Positions 39,047-47,291 of a stretch of DNA of 64,000 bases are shown piece after piece. Position numbers and translations under genes: made by a program. The DNA is taken from contig CAWABY010000010.1 of assembly GCA_963780395.1 (NCBI GenBank), positions 182,847 to 246,846 of the forward strand, given 5' to 3'. The notes beneath the pieces were generated by a model. That model was given only the letters and a program-made list of their open reading frames with translations. It searched no databases and was not told the origin of the DNA. The first letter of the stretch is position 1; each line of letters starts with the position of its first letter. Origin of the DNA: VGBV01 sp963780395 (GTDB lineage: Bacteria > Actinomycetota > Thermoleophilia > Solirubrobacterales > 70-9).

Positions 39047-39445
39047 ATGTCGGAGGAGAACGTCGAGGTGGTGCGCGAACACATCGAGGCGTATCGCCGT
39101 ATGGACGCGCCGGTCGCGTTCTCGCTTATGGACCCGCACGCCGTCCTTGACATGACCCGCATAGAGGGCTCCGATCCGAGCCACGGACGCGATGCGATCG
39201 AGGAGGCGGTGACTCGCTACCGGGGAACGTTCGAGGATTACGACTACAAGGTCGAGCGCCTGACCGACCTCGGCTCCGGGGCGATACTGGCAATCGTGAG
39301 CGAGACCGGGCGCGGGAAGGGAAGCGGCGTTCCGGTAGATCGCCGCTTCGCCACCCTCTACACGGTGATCGACGGAAAGATCGCCCGCATCACTCAGTTC
39401 CACACTGAGGAAGACGCTCTCGAAGCCGCCGGGCTGTCGGAGTAG
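39047..39445 (+). CDS. SnoaL-like (NTF2 fold) protein, array 3 gene 3
   Basis: Predicted 132 aa: MSEENVEVVREHIEAYRRMD at the start, ALEAAGLSE at the end. It has LMDPHAVLDMTRIEGSDPSH and FATLYTVIDGKIARITQFHT. It is the last array gene; after TAG the sequence changes (CGATCTCGC), then an imperfect hairpin GGAGT...ACTCC. Confidence 0.85.
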   Translation: MSEENVEVVREHIEAYRRMDAPVAFSLMDPHAVLDMTRIEGSDPSHGRDAIEEAVTRYRGTFEDYDYKVERLTDLGSGAILAIVSETGRGKGSGVPVDRRFATLYTVIDGKIARITQFHTEEDALEAAGLSE

Positions 39446-39526
39446 CGATCTCGCTATCCACTCCGTGGCCGCCCGTGTTGCCACTTTGTTGCCACCCGGG
39501 CCTCTGGGAGGACCGCCCAAATGCGT

Positions 39527-39549
39527 AAATCCCGTCCTAGCGGGGCTTT
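39527..39549 (-). terminator. Terminator downstream of tRNA-Met
   Basis: On the minus strand AAAGCCCCGCTAGGACGGG-ATTT forms a short CCCG/CGGG hairpin 7 bp after the tRNA 3' end. The stem is weak but well placed. Confidence 0.5.
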
Positions 39550-39555
39550 CTCGGA

Positions 39556-39628
39556 TGCCGGAGGAGGGACTCGAACCCCCGACACGCGGATTATGATTCC
39601 GCTGCTCTAACCACTGAGCTACTCCGGC
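39556..39628 (-). tRNA. tRNA-Met (anticodon CAT, elongator type)
   Basis: A 73-nt cloverleaf on the minus strand. Acceptor GCCGGAG/CTCCGGC with a normal G1-C72 pair, which excludes initiator tRNA. D arm GCTCAGTGGTTAGAGC. Anticodon stem GCGGA/TCCGC around ATCATAA, giving CAT. T arm with GGTTCGAGTCC. A CAT tRNA could also be the lysidine-modified isoleucine type; the GCGGAATCATAATCCGC arm favours methionine. CCA is not encoded. Confidence 0.9.
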
Positions 39629-39670
39629 GGGGGCGGACAATCGTAGCCGGGCTCCCCGTAGGGTTTCGGC

Positions 39671-40618
39671 ATGGGCGGCGATCTCGAGCGAGCGGTGAGC
39701 GCGGTGGTCAATGACTGCCTCGGCGTCCACAAGGGCGAGGAGGTGCTGGTCGTCTGCAACCCGGCCACGCACGGGCTGGGCGAGGCGATGCGCGGCGAGG
39801 CCGCCGACGCCGGGGCCGAGGCGGTGCTGGCGGTGATCTCCGAGCGGGCATCGCATGCGGGCGAGCCTCCCGCGACCGTCGCCGAGGCGATGGCCGCGGC
39901 CGACGTCGTGCTGGCCCCCACCGTGCAGTCGCTCTCGCACACGCCAGCGCGCAAGCGCGCCAGCGAGGCCGGGGCGCGGATCGCGACCCTGCCCGGCGTG
40001 ACCGAGGAGATGCTGGCGCGGGTGATGAGCGCCGACATGGCCGAGCTGCGCCGCCGGGGCGGGGCGGTGGCCGATGCCCTCGACGCGGCCTCGGAGGCGA
40101 CCGTGAGCTGCCCGAACGGGAGCGACCTGCACCTGGACCTGAGCGGGCGCACGGCGATCCCCGACGCAGGCGAGTTGACCGCCAGCGGCGCCTTCGGCAA
40201 CCTCCCCTGCGGCGAGGGCTTCATCCCGCCGGCCGGCGGCTGGGGGACGCTCGTGATCGACGGCTCGATGGCGGGGGTCGGCCGCGTCACCGATCCCGTC
40301 GAGCTGGTGGTCGAGGACGGCCACCTGACCTCGGCGCGGGGAGGTCAGGGCATGGCGTTCATGGAGCTGCTGACCGAGCATGGCGAGGACGGCACCAACC
40401 TCGCCGAGCTGGGGATCGGGACCAACGAGAAGGCGATCCTGACCGGCAACATCCTCGAGGACGAGAAGATCCTGGGAACGGCCCACGTCGCCTTCGGCGC
40501 GTCGGCCGCGATCGGCGGCAAGGTCCAGGTGCCCGTGCACCTCGACTGCGTGGTGGTGAAGCCGACGGTCGAGCTGGACGGGGAGGCGATCGTGCGAGAG
40601 GGCGAGCTGCTGTTGTGA
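39671..40618 (+). CDS. M29-like aminopeptidase / leucyl aminopeptidase
   Basis: Predicted 315 aa. The leaderless start has TAGGGT 6 bp before the ATG. An alpha/beta N-terminal part (VLVVCNPATHGLGEAMRGEA) precedes a C-terminal metal-site region with GEGFIPPAGGWGTLVIDG, LGIGTNEKAILTGNILEDEK, then GTAHVAFGASAAIGGKVQVP and HLDCVV. The Glu/His/Asp order matches the metal ligands of the M29 (thermophilic metallo) aminopeptidases, although shorter than the classical 400-residue enzymes. It might equally be a related non-peptidase hydrolase. Confidence 0.75.
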   Translation: MGGDLERAVSAVVNDCLGVHKGEEVLVVCNPATHGLGEAMRGEAADAGAEAVLAVISERASHAGEPPATVAEAMAAADVVLAPTVQSLSHTPARKRASEAGARIATLPGVTEEMLARVMSADMAELRRRGGAVADALDAASEATVSCPNGSDLHLDLSGRTAIPDAGELTASGAFGNLPCGEGFIPPAGGWGTLVIDGSMAGVGRVTDPVELVVEDGHLTSARGGQGMAFMELLTEHGEDGTNLAELGIGTNEKAILTGNILEDEKILGTAHVAFGASAAIGGKVQVPVHLDCVVVKPTVELDGEAIVREGELLL

Positions 40619-40631
40619 TGGTTGGCTGCCC

Positions 40632-41519
40632 ATGAGCCTGCTGTGCGTCCCCAACTTCTCCGAGGGCCGTAACGAGCGCGTCGTCGACGCGATCGAGGCG
40701 ACGCTTCGCGCCAACGCCCGGGTGCTCAACTGCCACTTCGACCCCCAGCACCACCGCAGCGTCTTCACCCTGACGGGCGACCCCGACCAGCTGCGGGCGG
40801 CGGCCGTCGCCGGCGCGCAGCACGCGCTGGAGCTGATCGACCTGCGCGGCCATCAGGGTCTGCACCCGCACATCGGCGCCCTCGACGTCTGCCCCTTCGT
40901 CTGGGTCCACGACGATTTCCACGAGCCGGCCGTCGAATCCGCGCACGCAGCGGCCGCCGGCATCGCCCAGCTCGGGATCCCCGTCTTCCTCTACGGGGAG
41001 CTCGCATCCGACGAGGAGCGCCGTGAGCGCGCCTTCTTCCGCCGCGGCGGCCCCGCCGAGCTGGCCCGCAGGATGGGGTCGGGCGAGCTGGAACCGGATC
41101 TTGGCCCGCGCGCGCCCCATCCCAGCGCCGGGGCGACGCTGGTGACCGCGCGGCGCCCCCTGGTGGCGTTCAACCTTGAGCTGGACACCCCGAATCCCGA
41201 GATCGCGCGAGAGGTCGCCGCCCGGCTGCGAGAGGCGGGGGGAGGGCTGCCGGGGGTCCGGGCGCTGGGGCTGCCGCGCGAGGGAGAGCGGGCGCAGGTC
41301 TCGATCAACGTCCACGACGCCGACTCGATCCCGCTGGCCCGGGTGGTCGAAGAGGTGCGGCGGCTGGCGGCCGAGCACGGGGCGCGGCCGGTCGAGGCCG
41401 AGCTTGTGGGCCTGGCGCCGGCGGCCGCCCTGGAGGGATACCCCGACGACCCGCCAATCCGCGACTTCGACGCCTCCGAGCACGTGATCGAACGGGTGCT
41501 CGGCGAGCCGTCCCGCTAG
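40632..41519 (+). CDS. ftcD: Glutamate formimidoyltransferase
   Basis: Predicted 295 aa. Diagnostic segments: LLCVPNFSEGRNERVVDAIE at the start, GHQGLHPHIGALDVCPFVWV, PVFLYGELASDEERRERAFF, and AFNLELDTPNPEIAREVAAR. It transfers the formimino group from formiminoglutamate to tetrahydrofolate in histidine degradation. No cyclodeaminase domain is fused. No other hut genes are nearby. The stop TAG is part of the TAGATT box of the next gene. Confidence 0.9.
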   Translation: MSLLCVPNFSEGRNERVVDAIEATLRANARVLNCHFDPQHHRSVFTLTGDPDQLRAAAVAGAQHALELIDLRGHQGLHPHIGALDVCPFVWVHDDFHEPAVESAHAAAAGIAQLGIPVFLYGELASDEERRERAFFRRGGPAELARRMGSGELEPDLGPRAPHPSAGATLVTARRPLVAFNLELDTPNPEIAREVAARLREAGGGLPGVRALGLPREGERAQVSINVHDADSIPLARVVEEVRRLAAEHGARPVEAELVGLAPAAALEGYPDDPPIRDFDASEHVIERVLGEPSR

Positions 41520-41528
41520 ATTCCGGCC

Positions 41529-41939
41529 GTGGCCCAAACCAGGAGAAAGCGCCGCCGCAAGCACCGCGGCACGCAGGGTGGCCGCGTCGACGACCGCCCC
41601 CGCCGCCGGCCCGCGAACCGGGCCGAGGCCCGGCAGCAGGCAAAGGCCCGCCGGGGCGGCGGAGGCGGGAAGAAGCGCCAGGCCGCGTCGGGCCCCGGCG
41701 GCCGCCCGCTCAGGCCTCCCAGCTGGTCGCGCGCGATCAAGACCAGCGCGGTGATCGCCGGCCTGCTGTTCGTGATCTTCGTCCTCGTGCTGAAGGAGCC
41801 CATTGCCCCGACGCTCGGGCTGGCGGCCTTCATGCTGTGCTTCTACATCCCGATGTCCTACTACCTCGACCGCTACATGTACGGTCGGCGCCTGGCGCAA
41901 ATCGCCAAGGAACGCACCGAGAGCAAGCAGCGCGACTGA
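41529..41939 (+). CDS. Small membrane protein with basic N terminus
   Basis: Predicted 136 aa from GTG. The first 70 residues are Arg/Lys-rich (RKRRRKHRGTQGGRVDDRPR), then two transmembrane helices (TSAVIAGLLFVIFVLVL and GLAAFMLCFYIPMSYYLD) and a short basic end. TAGATT lies 6 bp before the GTG, using the ftcD stop codon. It is conserved-looking but of unknown function; it may interact with nucleic acid or acidic lipids through the tail. Confidence 0.7.
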   Translation: MAQTRRKRRRKHRGTQGGRVDDRPRRRPANRAEARQQAKARRGGGGGKKRQAASGPGGRPLRPPSWSRAIKTSAVIAGLLFVIFVLVLKEPIAPTLGLAAFMLCFYIPMSYYLDRYMYGRRLAQIAKERTESKQRD

Positions 41940-41954
41940 CTACCCTCTCTGCCG

Positions 41955-42593
41955 ATGGAAGTGCAGATGCTGACCGTGGGGCAAGTCGCTGAGAACTGCT
42001 TCGTGCTCAACGCCAAGGGCTCCCAGAGCGCGCTCGTCGTCGATCCCGGCGACGAGGCCGAGCGCATCGTCGCTGCGATCGAGGAGAAGGGCCTCGACGT
42101 CGAGGGCATCCTGCTCACCCATACCCACTTCGACCACATCGGGGCCGTGGCGCCGCTTGCGAGGGCTACCGGGGCGCCGGTCTGGTGCCCGGAGATCGAG
42201 ACTCCGGTGCTGGCGGACATCAACTCCTTCGTCCCCTGGCCGGGCTTCGGTCCCTTCGAGGACTACGAGGCCGACCACACGGTGAGGGGTGGCGAGAAGC
42301 TGCAGCTCGCCGGGCTCGACATCGACGTGATCTTCACCCCCGGCCACAGCCCCGGGCACGTCACCTATTCGATCCCCGACAAGGGCGCGATCTTCTCCGG
42401 CGACGTCCTCTTCGAGGGCTCCGTCGGCCGCACCGACCTGCCGGGAGGAGACTGGCCGACCCTGCTCGAATCGATTCGCACGCTGGTGGACGGACATCCG
42501 CCCGAGACCACGGTCTACCCGGGCCACATGAGCGTCACCACCCTCGGCGCCGAGCGCCAATCGAACCCGTTCCTGCAGGAACTGGCTCGATAG
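41955..42593 (+). CDS. MBL-fold hydrolase (glyoxalase II-like)
   Basis: Predicted 212 aa. The metallo-beta-lactamase metal site is complete: HTHFDHIGAV (HxHxDH), His in PGHSPGHVTY, Asp in FSGDVLFEGSVGRTDLPGG, and the last His in YPGHMSVTTLG. Its position just upstream of hisS parallels the MBL gene found before hisS in other Gram-positive bacteria. It may hydrolyse S-lactoylglutathione-like thioesters, but an exact substrate is unknown. Confidence 0.85.
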   Translation: MEVQMLTVGQVAENCFVLNAKGSQSALVVDPGDEAERIVAAIEEKGLDVEGILLTHTHFDHIGAVAPLARATGAPVWCPEIETPVLADINSFVPWPGFGPFEDYEADHTVRGGEKLQLAGLDIDVIFTPGHSPGHVTYSIPDKGAIFSGDVLFEGSVGRTDLPGGDWPTLLESIRTLVDGHPPETTVYPGHMSVTTLGAERQSNPFLQELAR

Positions 42594-42622
42594 CCGCAGT
42601 CGCGGCTAAGGTCGCTCCAGCG

Positions 42623-43855
42623 ATGAGCGAGAAGATCAAGGCTCCGCGCGGGACCTTCGACGCGCTGCCGGGCCAGCAGCCGGTTCGCCAGCGCATCGAG
42701 GACAGCGCGCGCCGCGTGCTCGAGACGGGCGGCTACGGGAGGATCGATACCCCGGTCTTCGAGGAGACCGACCTGTTCGCGCGGGGCGTCGGCGAGTCCA
42801 CCGAGGTCGTCCAGAAGCAGATGTTCACCTTCACCGACCAGGGGGGGAGATCGCTGACGCTGAGGCCCGAGGCCACCGCCTCGATCTGCCGCGCCTACAT
42901 CGAGCACGGCATGCACAAGCTCCCGCAGCCGGTGAAGCTGTGGACGTCGGGGCCCTTCTTCCGGCACGAGCGCCCACAGGCGGGCCGCTTCCGCCAGTTC
43001 CACCAGATCGACGCAGAGTCGATCGGGACGGACTCGCCGCTCGCCGACGCGGAGCTGATCACCCTGGCCTGGGACCTGCTCGGCGCCGTGGGTGCCGAGG
43101 GGATAGAGCTTCGGCTCAGCAGCCTCGGCTCCCTGCGCGCGAGGGCCGCCTACCTCGGCGAGTTGACCTCCTACCTGAAGCAGCACGAGGGGGAGATCGC
43201 GAAGGAGGTCCGCGAGCGGATGGAGCTGAACCCCCTGCGCGCCTTCGACTCGGCCGACGAGGGAACCCGGAAGGTGATGGCGGATGCGCCGCGCCTCCTC
43301 GACAGCCTCGAGGGAGAGGACGTCGAGCACTTCGAGGCCGTCCGGGCCCTGCTCGACGAGGCCGGCGTCCCCTACGAGGTGGACGCGACGATGGTTCGCG
43401 GGCTCGACTACTACACGCGCACCGTTTTCGAGCTCCACTGCGATCGCCTCGGGGCGCAGTCGCAGGTGGGCGGGGGCGGGCGCTACGACGGTCTGATCGA
43501 GCAGCTGGGCGGGCCGCCCACGCCGGCGATCGGGTGGGCACTCGGGGTAGAGCGGCTCGCGCTGGCGCTGGACGAGCCCGAGCGCCAGCCCGAGGTGGAC
43601 GTCTTCATCGCCGCCGACGAGGGCTCGCGCGAGCGGGCGCTGGGCCTCGCGATCGAGCTGCGCCGCGCGGGGATCGCCGCGGACCTCGACCTGGCCGGCC
43701 GCTCCAGCAAGGGCCAGATGAAGCAGGCCGACCGCTCGGGGGCCAAGCGAGCGGTGATCCTGGAGGGTGACGCGACCAGCCTGCGCGAGATGGAAACCGG
43801 GGAACAGCGCCAAGTCGATCCGGGTCGCCTTGTCGAGGAGATCCGCGGCTCCTAG
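42623..43855 (+). CDS. hisS: Histidyl-tRNA synthetase
   Basis: Predicted 410 aa from ATG 42623. Class II aminoacyl-tRNA synthetase core: KAPRGTFDALPGQQPVRQRI at the start, LRPEATASICRAYIE (motif 2 region), GPFFRHERPQAGRFRQFHQI, histidine-specific ATMVRGLDYYTRTVFE and GGGGRYDGLIEQLGG, motif 3 IGWALGVERLALAL, and an anticodon-binding domain at the end. Followed by aspS 21 bp downstream, the same order as in Bacillus. Confidence 0.95.
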   Translation: MSEKIKAPRGTFDALPGQQPVRQRIEDSARRVLETGGYGRIDTPVFEETDLFARGVGESTEVVQKQMFTFTDQGGRSLTLRPEATASICRAYIEHGMHKLPQPVKLWTSGPFFRHERPQAGRFRQFHQIDAESIGTDSPLADAELITLAWDLLGAVGAEGIELRLSSLGSLRARAAYLGELTSYLKQHEGEIAKEVRERMELNPLRAFDSADEGTRKVMADAPRLLDSLEGEDVEHFEAVRALLDEAGVPYEVDATMVRGLDYYTRTVFELHCDRLGAQSQVGGGGRYDGLIEQLGGPPTPAIGWALGVERLALALDEPERQPEVDVFIAADEGSRERALGLAIELRRAGIAADLDLAGRSSKGQMKQADRSGAKRAVILEGDATSLREMETGEQRQVDPGRLVEEIRGS

Positions 43856-43876
43856 CTGACAGACTGCCGTCCCACC

Positions 43877-45688
43877 ATGGGCGACGAATTCCCTGCACTC
43901 AGGCCCAATGAGTACCGCGACACCTGGTGTGGCCAGGTGCTGCCGGACCGCGTCGATTCCGAGGTCCTCGTCGCCGGCTGGGTGCACCGCCGCCGCGATC
44001 ACGGCGGATTGATCTTCATCGACCTGCGCGACCGCACGGGGCTGGTGCAGCTGGTCTTCGACCCAGACGAGGCGAGCAAGGACTCCTTCGAGCTGGCGCA
44101 CAAGCTGCGGGCGGAGGACGTGCTCACCGCAACCGGCAAGGTGGTGAAGCGCTCCCCGGAGACCGTGAACGAGAACATGCCGACCGGCGAGGTCGAGATC
44201 AGGGTCGTCGGGGCCGGGCTGCTCTCCGACGCCGACACCCCGCCGTTCGAGATCGAGTCCTTCTCGGGCGAGGTCAGCGAGGAGACGCGGCTGAAGCATC
44301 GCTACCTGGACCTGCGCCGGGACCGCATGCGCGAGGCGATCGAGCTTCGCCACCGGGTGGCGCGGGCGATGCGCGAGTTCCTCTCGGGCGAGGGCTTCCT
44401 GGAGATCGAGACCCCGATCCTGACCCGATCGACTCCCGAGGGCGCTCGCGACTTCCTGGTCCCCAGCCGGCTGCAGCCGGGCTCCTTCTACGCGCTGCCC
44501 CAGTCACCGCAGCTGTTCAAGCAGCTGCTGATGGTGGGCGGCTTCGAGCGCTACTTCCAGATCGCGCGCTGCTTTCGCGACGAGGACCAGCGCGCCGACC
44601 GCCAGCCCGACTTCACCCAGCTCGACATCGAGATGTCCTTCGTCGACGCCGAGGACGTGATCGACCTGAACGAGCGCCTGCTGGCGGCGGTGCTGGCCGT
44701 GGGCGGGGTCGAGGTCGAGCTGCCGATGAAGCGCCTGCCCTACGACGAGGCGATCTCACGCTACGGCACCGACAAGCCCGACCTGCGGTTCGGCCTGGAG
44801 CTGGTCGAGATCACCGACGTGTTCCGCGACAGTGAGTTCAAGGCCTTCAAGGGGGCGATCGACGATGGAGCCCTGGTCCGCGCGCTCAACGCCGGCAAGC
44901 AGGAGTTCTCGCGCTCGGACCTCGATGGCTTCGTCTCGGACGCGCAGGAGCTGGGGGCGAAGGGCCTCGTCTGGGCCGTCGTCGAGGCCGGCGGCTGGCG
45001 CTCACCGGTGGCCAAGTTCCTCTCGGAGGCCGAGATCGGGGCGGCCAACGACGCTCTCGGCGCGGATGAAGGCGACGTGCTGCTGCTGGTCGCCGACGCA
45101 CCGGCGACCTCCGCCGCGGTGCTCGGCGAGCTGCGCAGGCGGCTGGGCGAGCGGCTGGGGCTAATCGACCCCGACGCCAACGTGCTCACCTGGATCGTCG
45201 ACTGGCCGCTGCTCGGCTGGAACGAGGACGAGGGCCGCTGGGACCCCTACAACCACCCGTTCACCTCGCCGGACGGCGAATTTGACCCCGATGACCCCGG
45301 GGGCGCCCGGGCCAGGGCATACGATGTGGTCTGGAACGGTTGGGAAATTGGCGGTGGATCGATCCGCATCAGCGACCCGGATGTTCAACGCCGCGTTTTC
45401 TCCGCGATCGGCATCACTGACGCCCAAGCGGAGGAGCGGTTCGGCTTCCTGCTCGACGCGCTCCGCTACGGCGCGCCCCCGCACGGTGGGATCGCATACG
45501 GTCTCGACCGGATCGTCGCCCTTCTGCACGGAGCCGACTCGATCCGCGACGTGATCGCATTCCCGAAGACCGCCTCGGGCTCGGACCCGCTGACCGGCGC
45601 GCCGGCGCCGGTGGACGACCGCCAGCTGCGTGAGCTCGGGCTTCAGGCACGGGGCAAGCCTCGCGGCGAGGGGGTGAAGGAGGACTGA
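43877..45688 (+). CDS. aspS: Aspartyl-tRNA synthetase
   Basis: Predicted 603 aa, the bacterial type with GAD insertion. N-terminal OB anticodon-binding domain (VAGWVHRRRDHGGLIFIDLR), motif 1 LDLRRDRMREAIELRHRVAR, QSPQLFKQLLMVGGFERYFQ (amino-acid and ATP site), RDEDQRADRQPDFTQLDIEM, GAD domain about 290-420, and motif 3 GIAYGLDRIVALLHG. It may also charge tRNA-Asn if the organism has GatCAB; this cannot be judged here. Next gene starts in the final ATGA-like overlap. Confidence 0.95.
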   Translation: MGDEFPALRPNEYRDTWCGQVLPDRVDSEVLVAGWVHRRRDHGGLIFIDLRDRTGLVQLVFDPDEASKDSFELAHKLRAEDVLTATGKVVKRSPETVNENMPTGEVEIRVVGAGLLSDADTPPFEIESFSGEVSEETRLKHRYLDLRRDRMREAIELRHRVARAMREFLSGEGFLEIETPILTRSTPEGARDFLVPSRLQPGSFYALPQSPQLFKQLLMVGGFERYFQIARCFRDEDQRADRQPDFTQLDIEMSFVDAEDVIDLNERLLAAVLAVGGVEVELPMKRLPYDEAISRYGTDKPDLRFGLELVEITDVFRDSEFKAFKGAIDDGALVRALNAGKQEFSRSDLDGFVSDAQELGAKGLVWAVVEAGGWRSPVAKFLSEAEIGAANDALGADEGDVLLLVADAPATSAAVLGELRRRLGERLGLIDPDANVLTWIVDWPLLGWNEDEGRWDPYNHPFTSPDGEFDPDDPGGARARAYDVVWNGWEIGGGSIRISDPDVQRRVFSAIGITDAQAEERFGFLLDALRYGAPPHGGIAYGLDRIVALLHGADSIRDVIAFPKTASGSDPLTGAPAPVDDRQLRELGLQARGKPRGEGVKED

Positions 45689-47271
45689 TGGAGGGCCGCC
45701 CGCCGTTCGATCCCGACGATCTGGATTTCGACTTCGAGGCCATCCGAAAGAAGCGGTGGGAGCGCGAGACAGGCGAGCGCCCGGCCGCCCCCGGCCCCGA
45801 GGGCGAGGAGCCCCCCTCGCAGGAGCCCGAGCCGCCCTCCGAGGAAGCGCCCTACGACACCGGCGAGAGTCCCTACGAAACGGGCGAGTCGGGCACCGAC
45901 GCCGGGACCGGGGAGGACCCCTCGGACACCGGTGAGGACCCATTCGACACCGGCGAGCGGCGACGCCGCCGCGAGAAGCCGCGACGCCGCTTCAGCATCG
46001 GCAGGCGCCGCCGCAAGGAGCGCCGGGGCGACCGCGCGGCCGCGGCGACGGAAACGGGCGAGCGCCGGCTCGAGGACGACCCCTACACGCCCGCCGAGGT
46101 CCCGGTCTCGAGCAGCCGTCGCAGCCGTCACCGCGACCTGCCGGCCAACGTGCGAAGGCGCCAGGCGACGCTCGTGGGGGCCGCCGCGGTCGCGGGCGTC
46201 GTGGTCCTGGTCGTAGTCGCGAACGCCATCTTCGGCGGCGGGGGCGACGACGAGGACGAGCCGCTGCCGCTGAAGAAGCTGGCCGGCCAGACGATCATCG
46301 GCAAGATGGGCAAGTCGGGCCCCGACCGCGAGCTCCTGAGGCGGGTGCGCAAGGGGCAGCTAGGAGGGGTGTTCGTGGTGCCCCAGGACGAGCAGACCCT
46401 GGCCACGCAGGTCGCCCAGCTGCAGCAGGCCGCGTCCGAGGGCGACAACCCCCAGCTGCTGGTGATGACCGACCAGGAGGGCGGCGACGTCAAGCAGCTT
46501 CCCAACGGCCCTCCGAGCGTGTCGGCGCCTGAGATGGGCGAAGCCGGGGCGGACGCCGCCCGAACTGAAGGCGAGGACACCGGCAACTTCCTCAAGGGAG
46601 CGGGCGTCAACGTGGACCTGGCGCCGGTGATGGACGTCGAGCTGCCCCAGACCGCCGACACGATCGCCTCGCGCACCTTCAGCGACGACGCCGCCGTCGT
46701 CTCCGAGGTCGGGTCGGCCTTCATCCAGGGCCTGCAGTCGACGGGCGTGGCCGCGACCGCCAAGCACTTCCCGGGCCTGGGGCCCGCCACCGTCAACACC
46801 GACTTCGCGCCGACCGAGGTCGTGGCCCGCCAGGAGACCCTGGACGCCGCGCTGCAGCCCTTCCAGGCGGCGGTCGACTCCGGGGTGGAGCTGGTGATGG
46901 TGGCCTCGGCTTCCTACCCGGCCTACGGGCCCGAGAACGCGACGAACCCGAACCGTCCCGCCAGCGCCGTCCAGGCGATCACCGACACGCTGCTCCGCGG
47001 CCAGCTCGGCTTCAAGGGCGTGGTCATCACCGACAACCTGCAGAGCATCGCGATCGAGACGCTGACGACGCCGGCGGCCGCGGGCGTCGCGGCTCTGGGC
47101 GCCGGCTGTGACCTGCTGCTCTACTCGAGCGGGGCGGGCGGCTCCGAGGACGCCCTCGCTGCCGTGGTCAAGGCGGTCAAGCAGGAGAAGCTCAGCCGCG
47201 AACAGGTGCAGGACTCATACGACCGCATCACCGCCCTCAAGAGCCTGTTGGCAGCCGCTTCCAGCGAATAA
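45688..47271 (+). CDS. Membrane-anchored GH3-family glycosidase (NagZ-like)
   Basis: Predicted 527 aa. The first 165 residues are acidic and disordered (repeats such as DTGESPYETGESG), then very basic. A transmembrane helix follows (TLVGAAAVAGVVVLVVVANA), then a GH3 N-terminal TIM barrel: VMTDQEGGDVKQL, LKGAGVNVDLAPVMDV, ATAKHFPGLGPATVNTD and GFKGVVITDNLQS with the nucleophile Asp. The His of the Asp-His acid/base loop of Gram-negative NagZ is absent, as in many actinobacterial members. It likely cleaves beta-N-acetylglucosaminyl bonds in cell-wall polymers. It shares the aspS stop codon region. Confidence 0.85.
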   Translation: MEGRPPFDPDDLDFDFEAIRKKRWERETGERPAAPGPEGEEPPSQEPEPPSEEAPYDTGESPYETGESGTDAGTGEDPSDTGEDPFDTGERRRRREKPRRRFSIGRRRRKERRGDRAAAATETGERRLEDDPYTPAEVPVSSSRRSRHRDLPANVRRRQATLVGAAAVAGVVVLVVVANAIFGGGGDDEDEPLPLKKLAGQTIIGKMGKSGPDRELLRRVRKGQLGGVFVVPQDEQTLATQVAQLQQAASEGDNPQLLVMTDQEGGDVKQLPNGPPSVSAPEMGEAGADAARTEGEDTGNFLKGAGVNVDLAPVMDVELPQTADTIASRTFSDDAAVVSEVGSAFIQGLQSTGVAATAKHFPGLGPATVNTDFAPTEVVARQETLDAALQPFQAAVDSGVELVMVASASYPAYGPENATNPNRPASAVQAITDTLLRGQLGFKGVVITDNLQSIAIETLTTPAAAGVAALGAGCDLLLYSSGAGGSEDALAAVVKAVKQEKLSREQVQDSYDRITALKSLLAAASSE

Positions 47272-47291
47272 CCCGAACCGTAAGGGAGACC

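Noticed and set aside
22633..39445. Integron cassette array with attC sites
   Set aside because: The junction has a small inverted repeat (AGCC-GCCG-GGCT), but it lies inside coding sequence, there is no integrase, and the genes are co-translated. Homologous recombination at conserved ends explains it better.
38258..40768. 836-residue minus-strand open frame
   Set aside because: It runs antisense through three SnoaL genes, tRNA-Met (GVAQWLEQRNHNPRVG is the antisense tRNA) and the aminopeptidase. It is produced by GC-rich codon bias.
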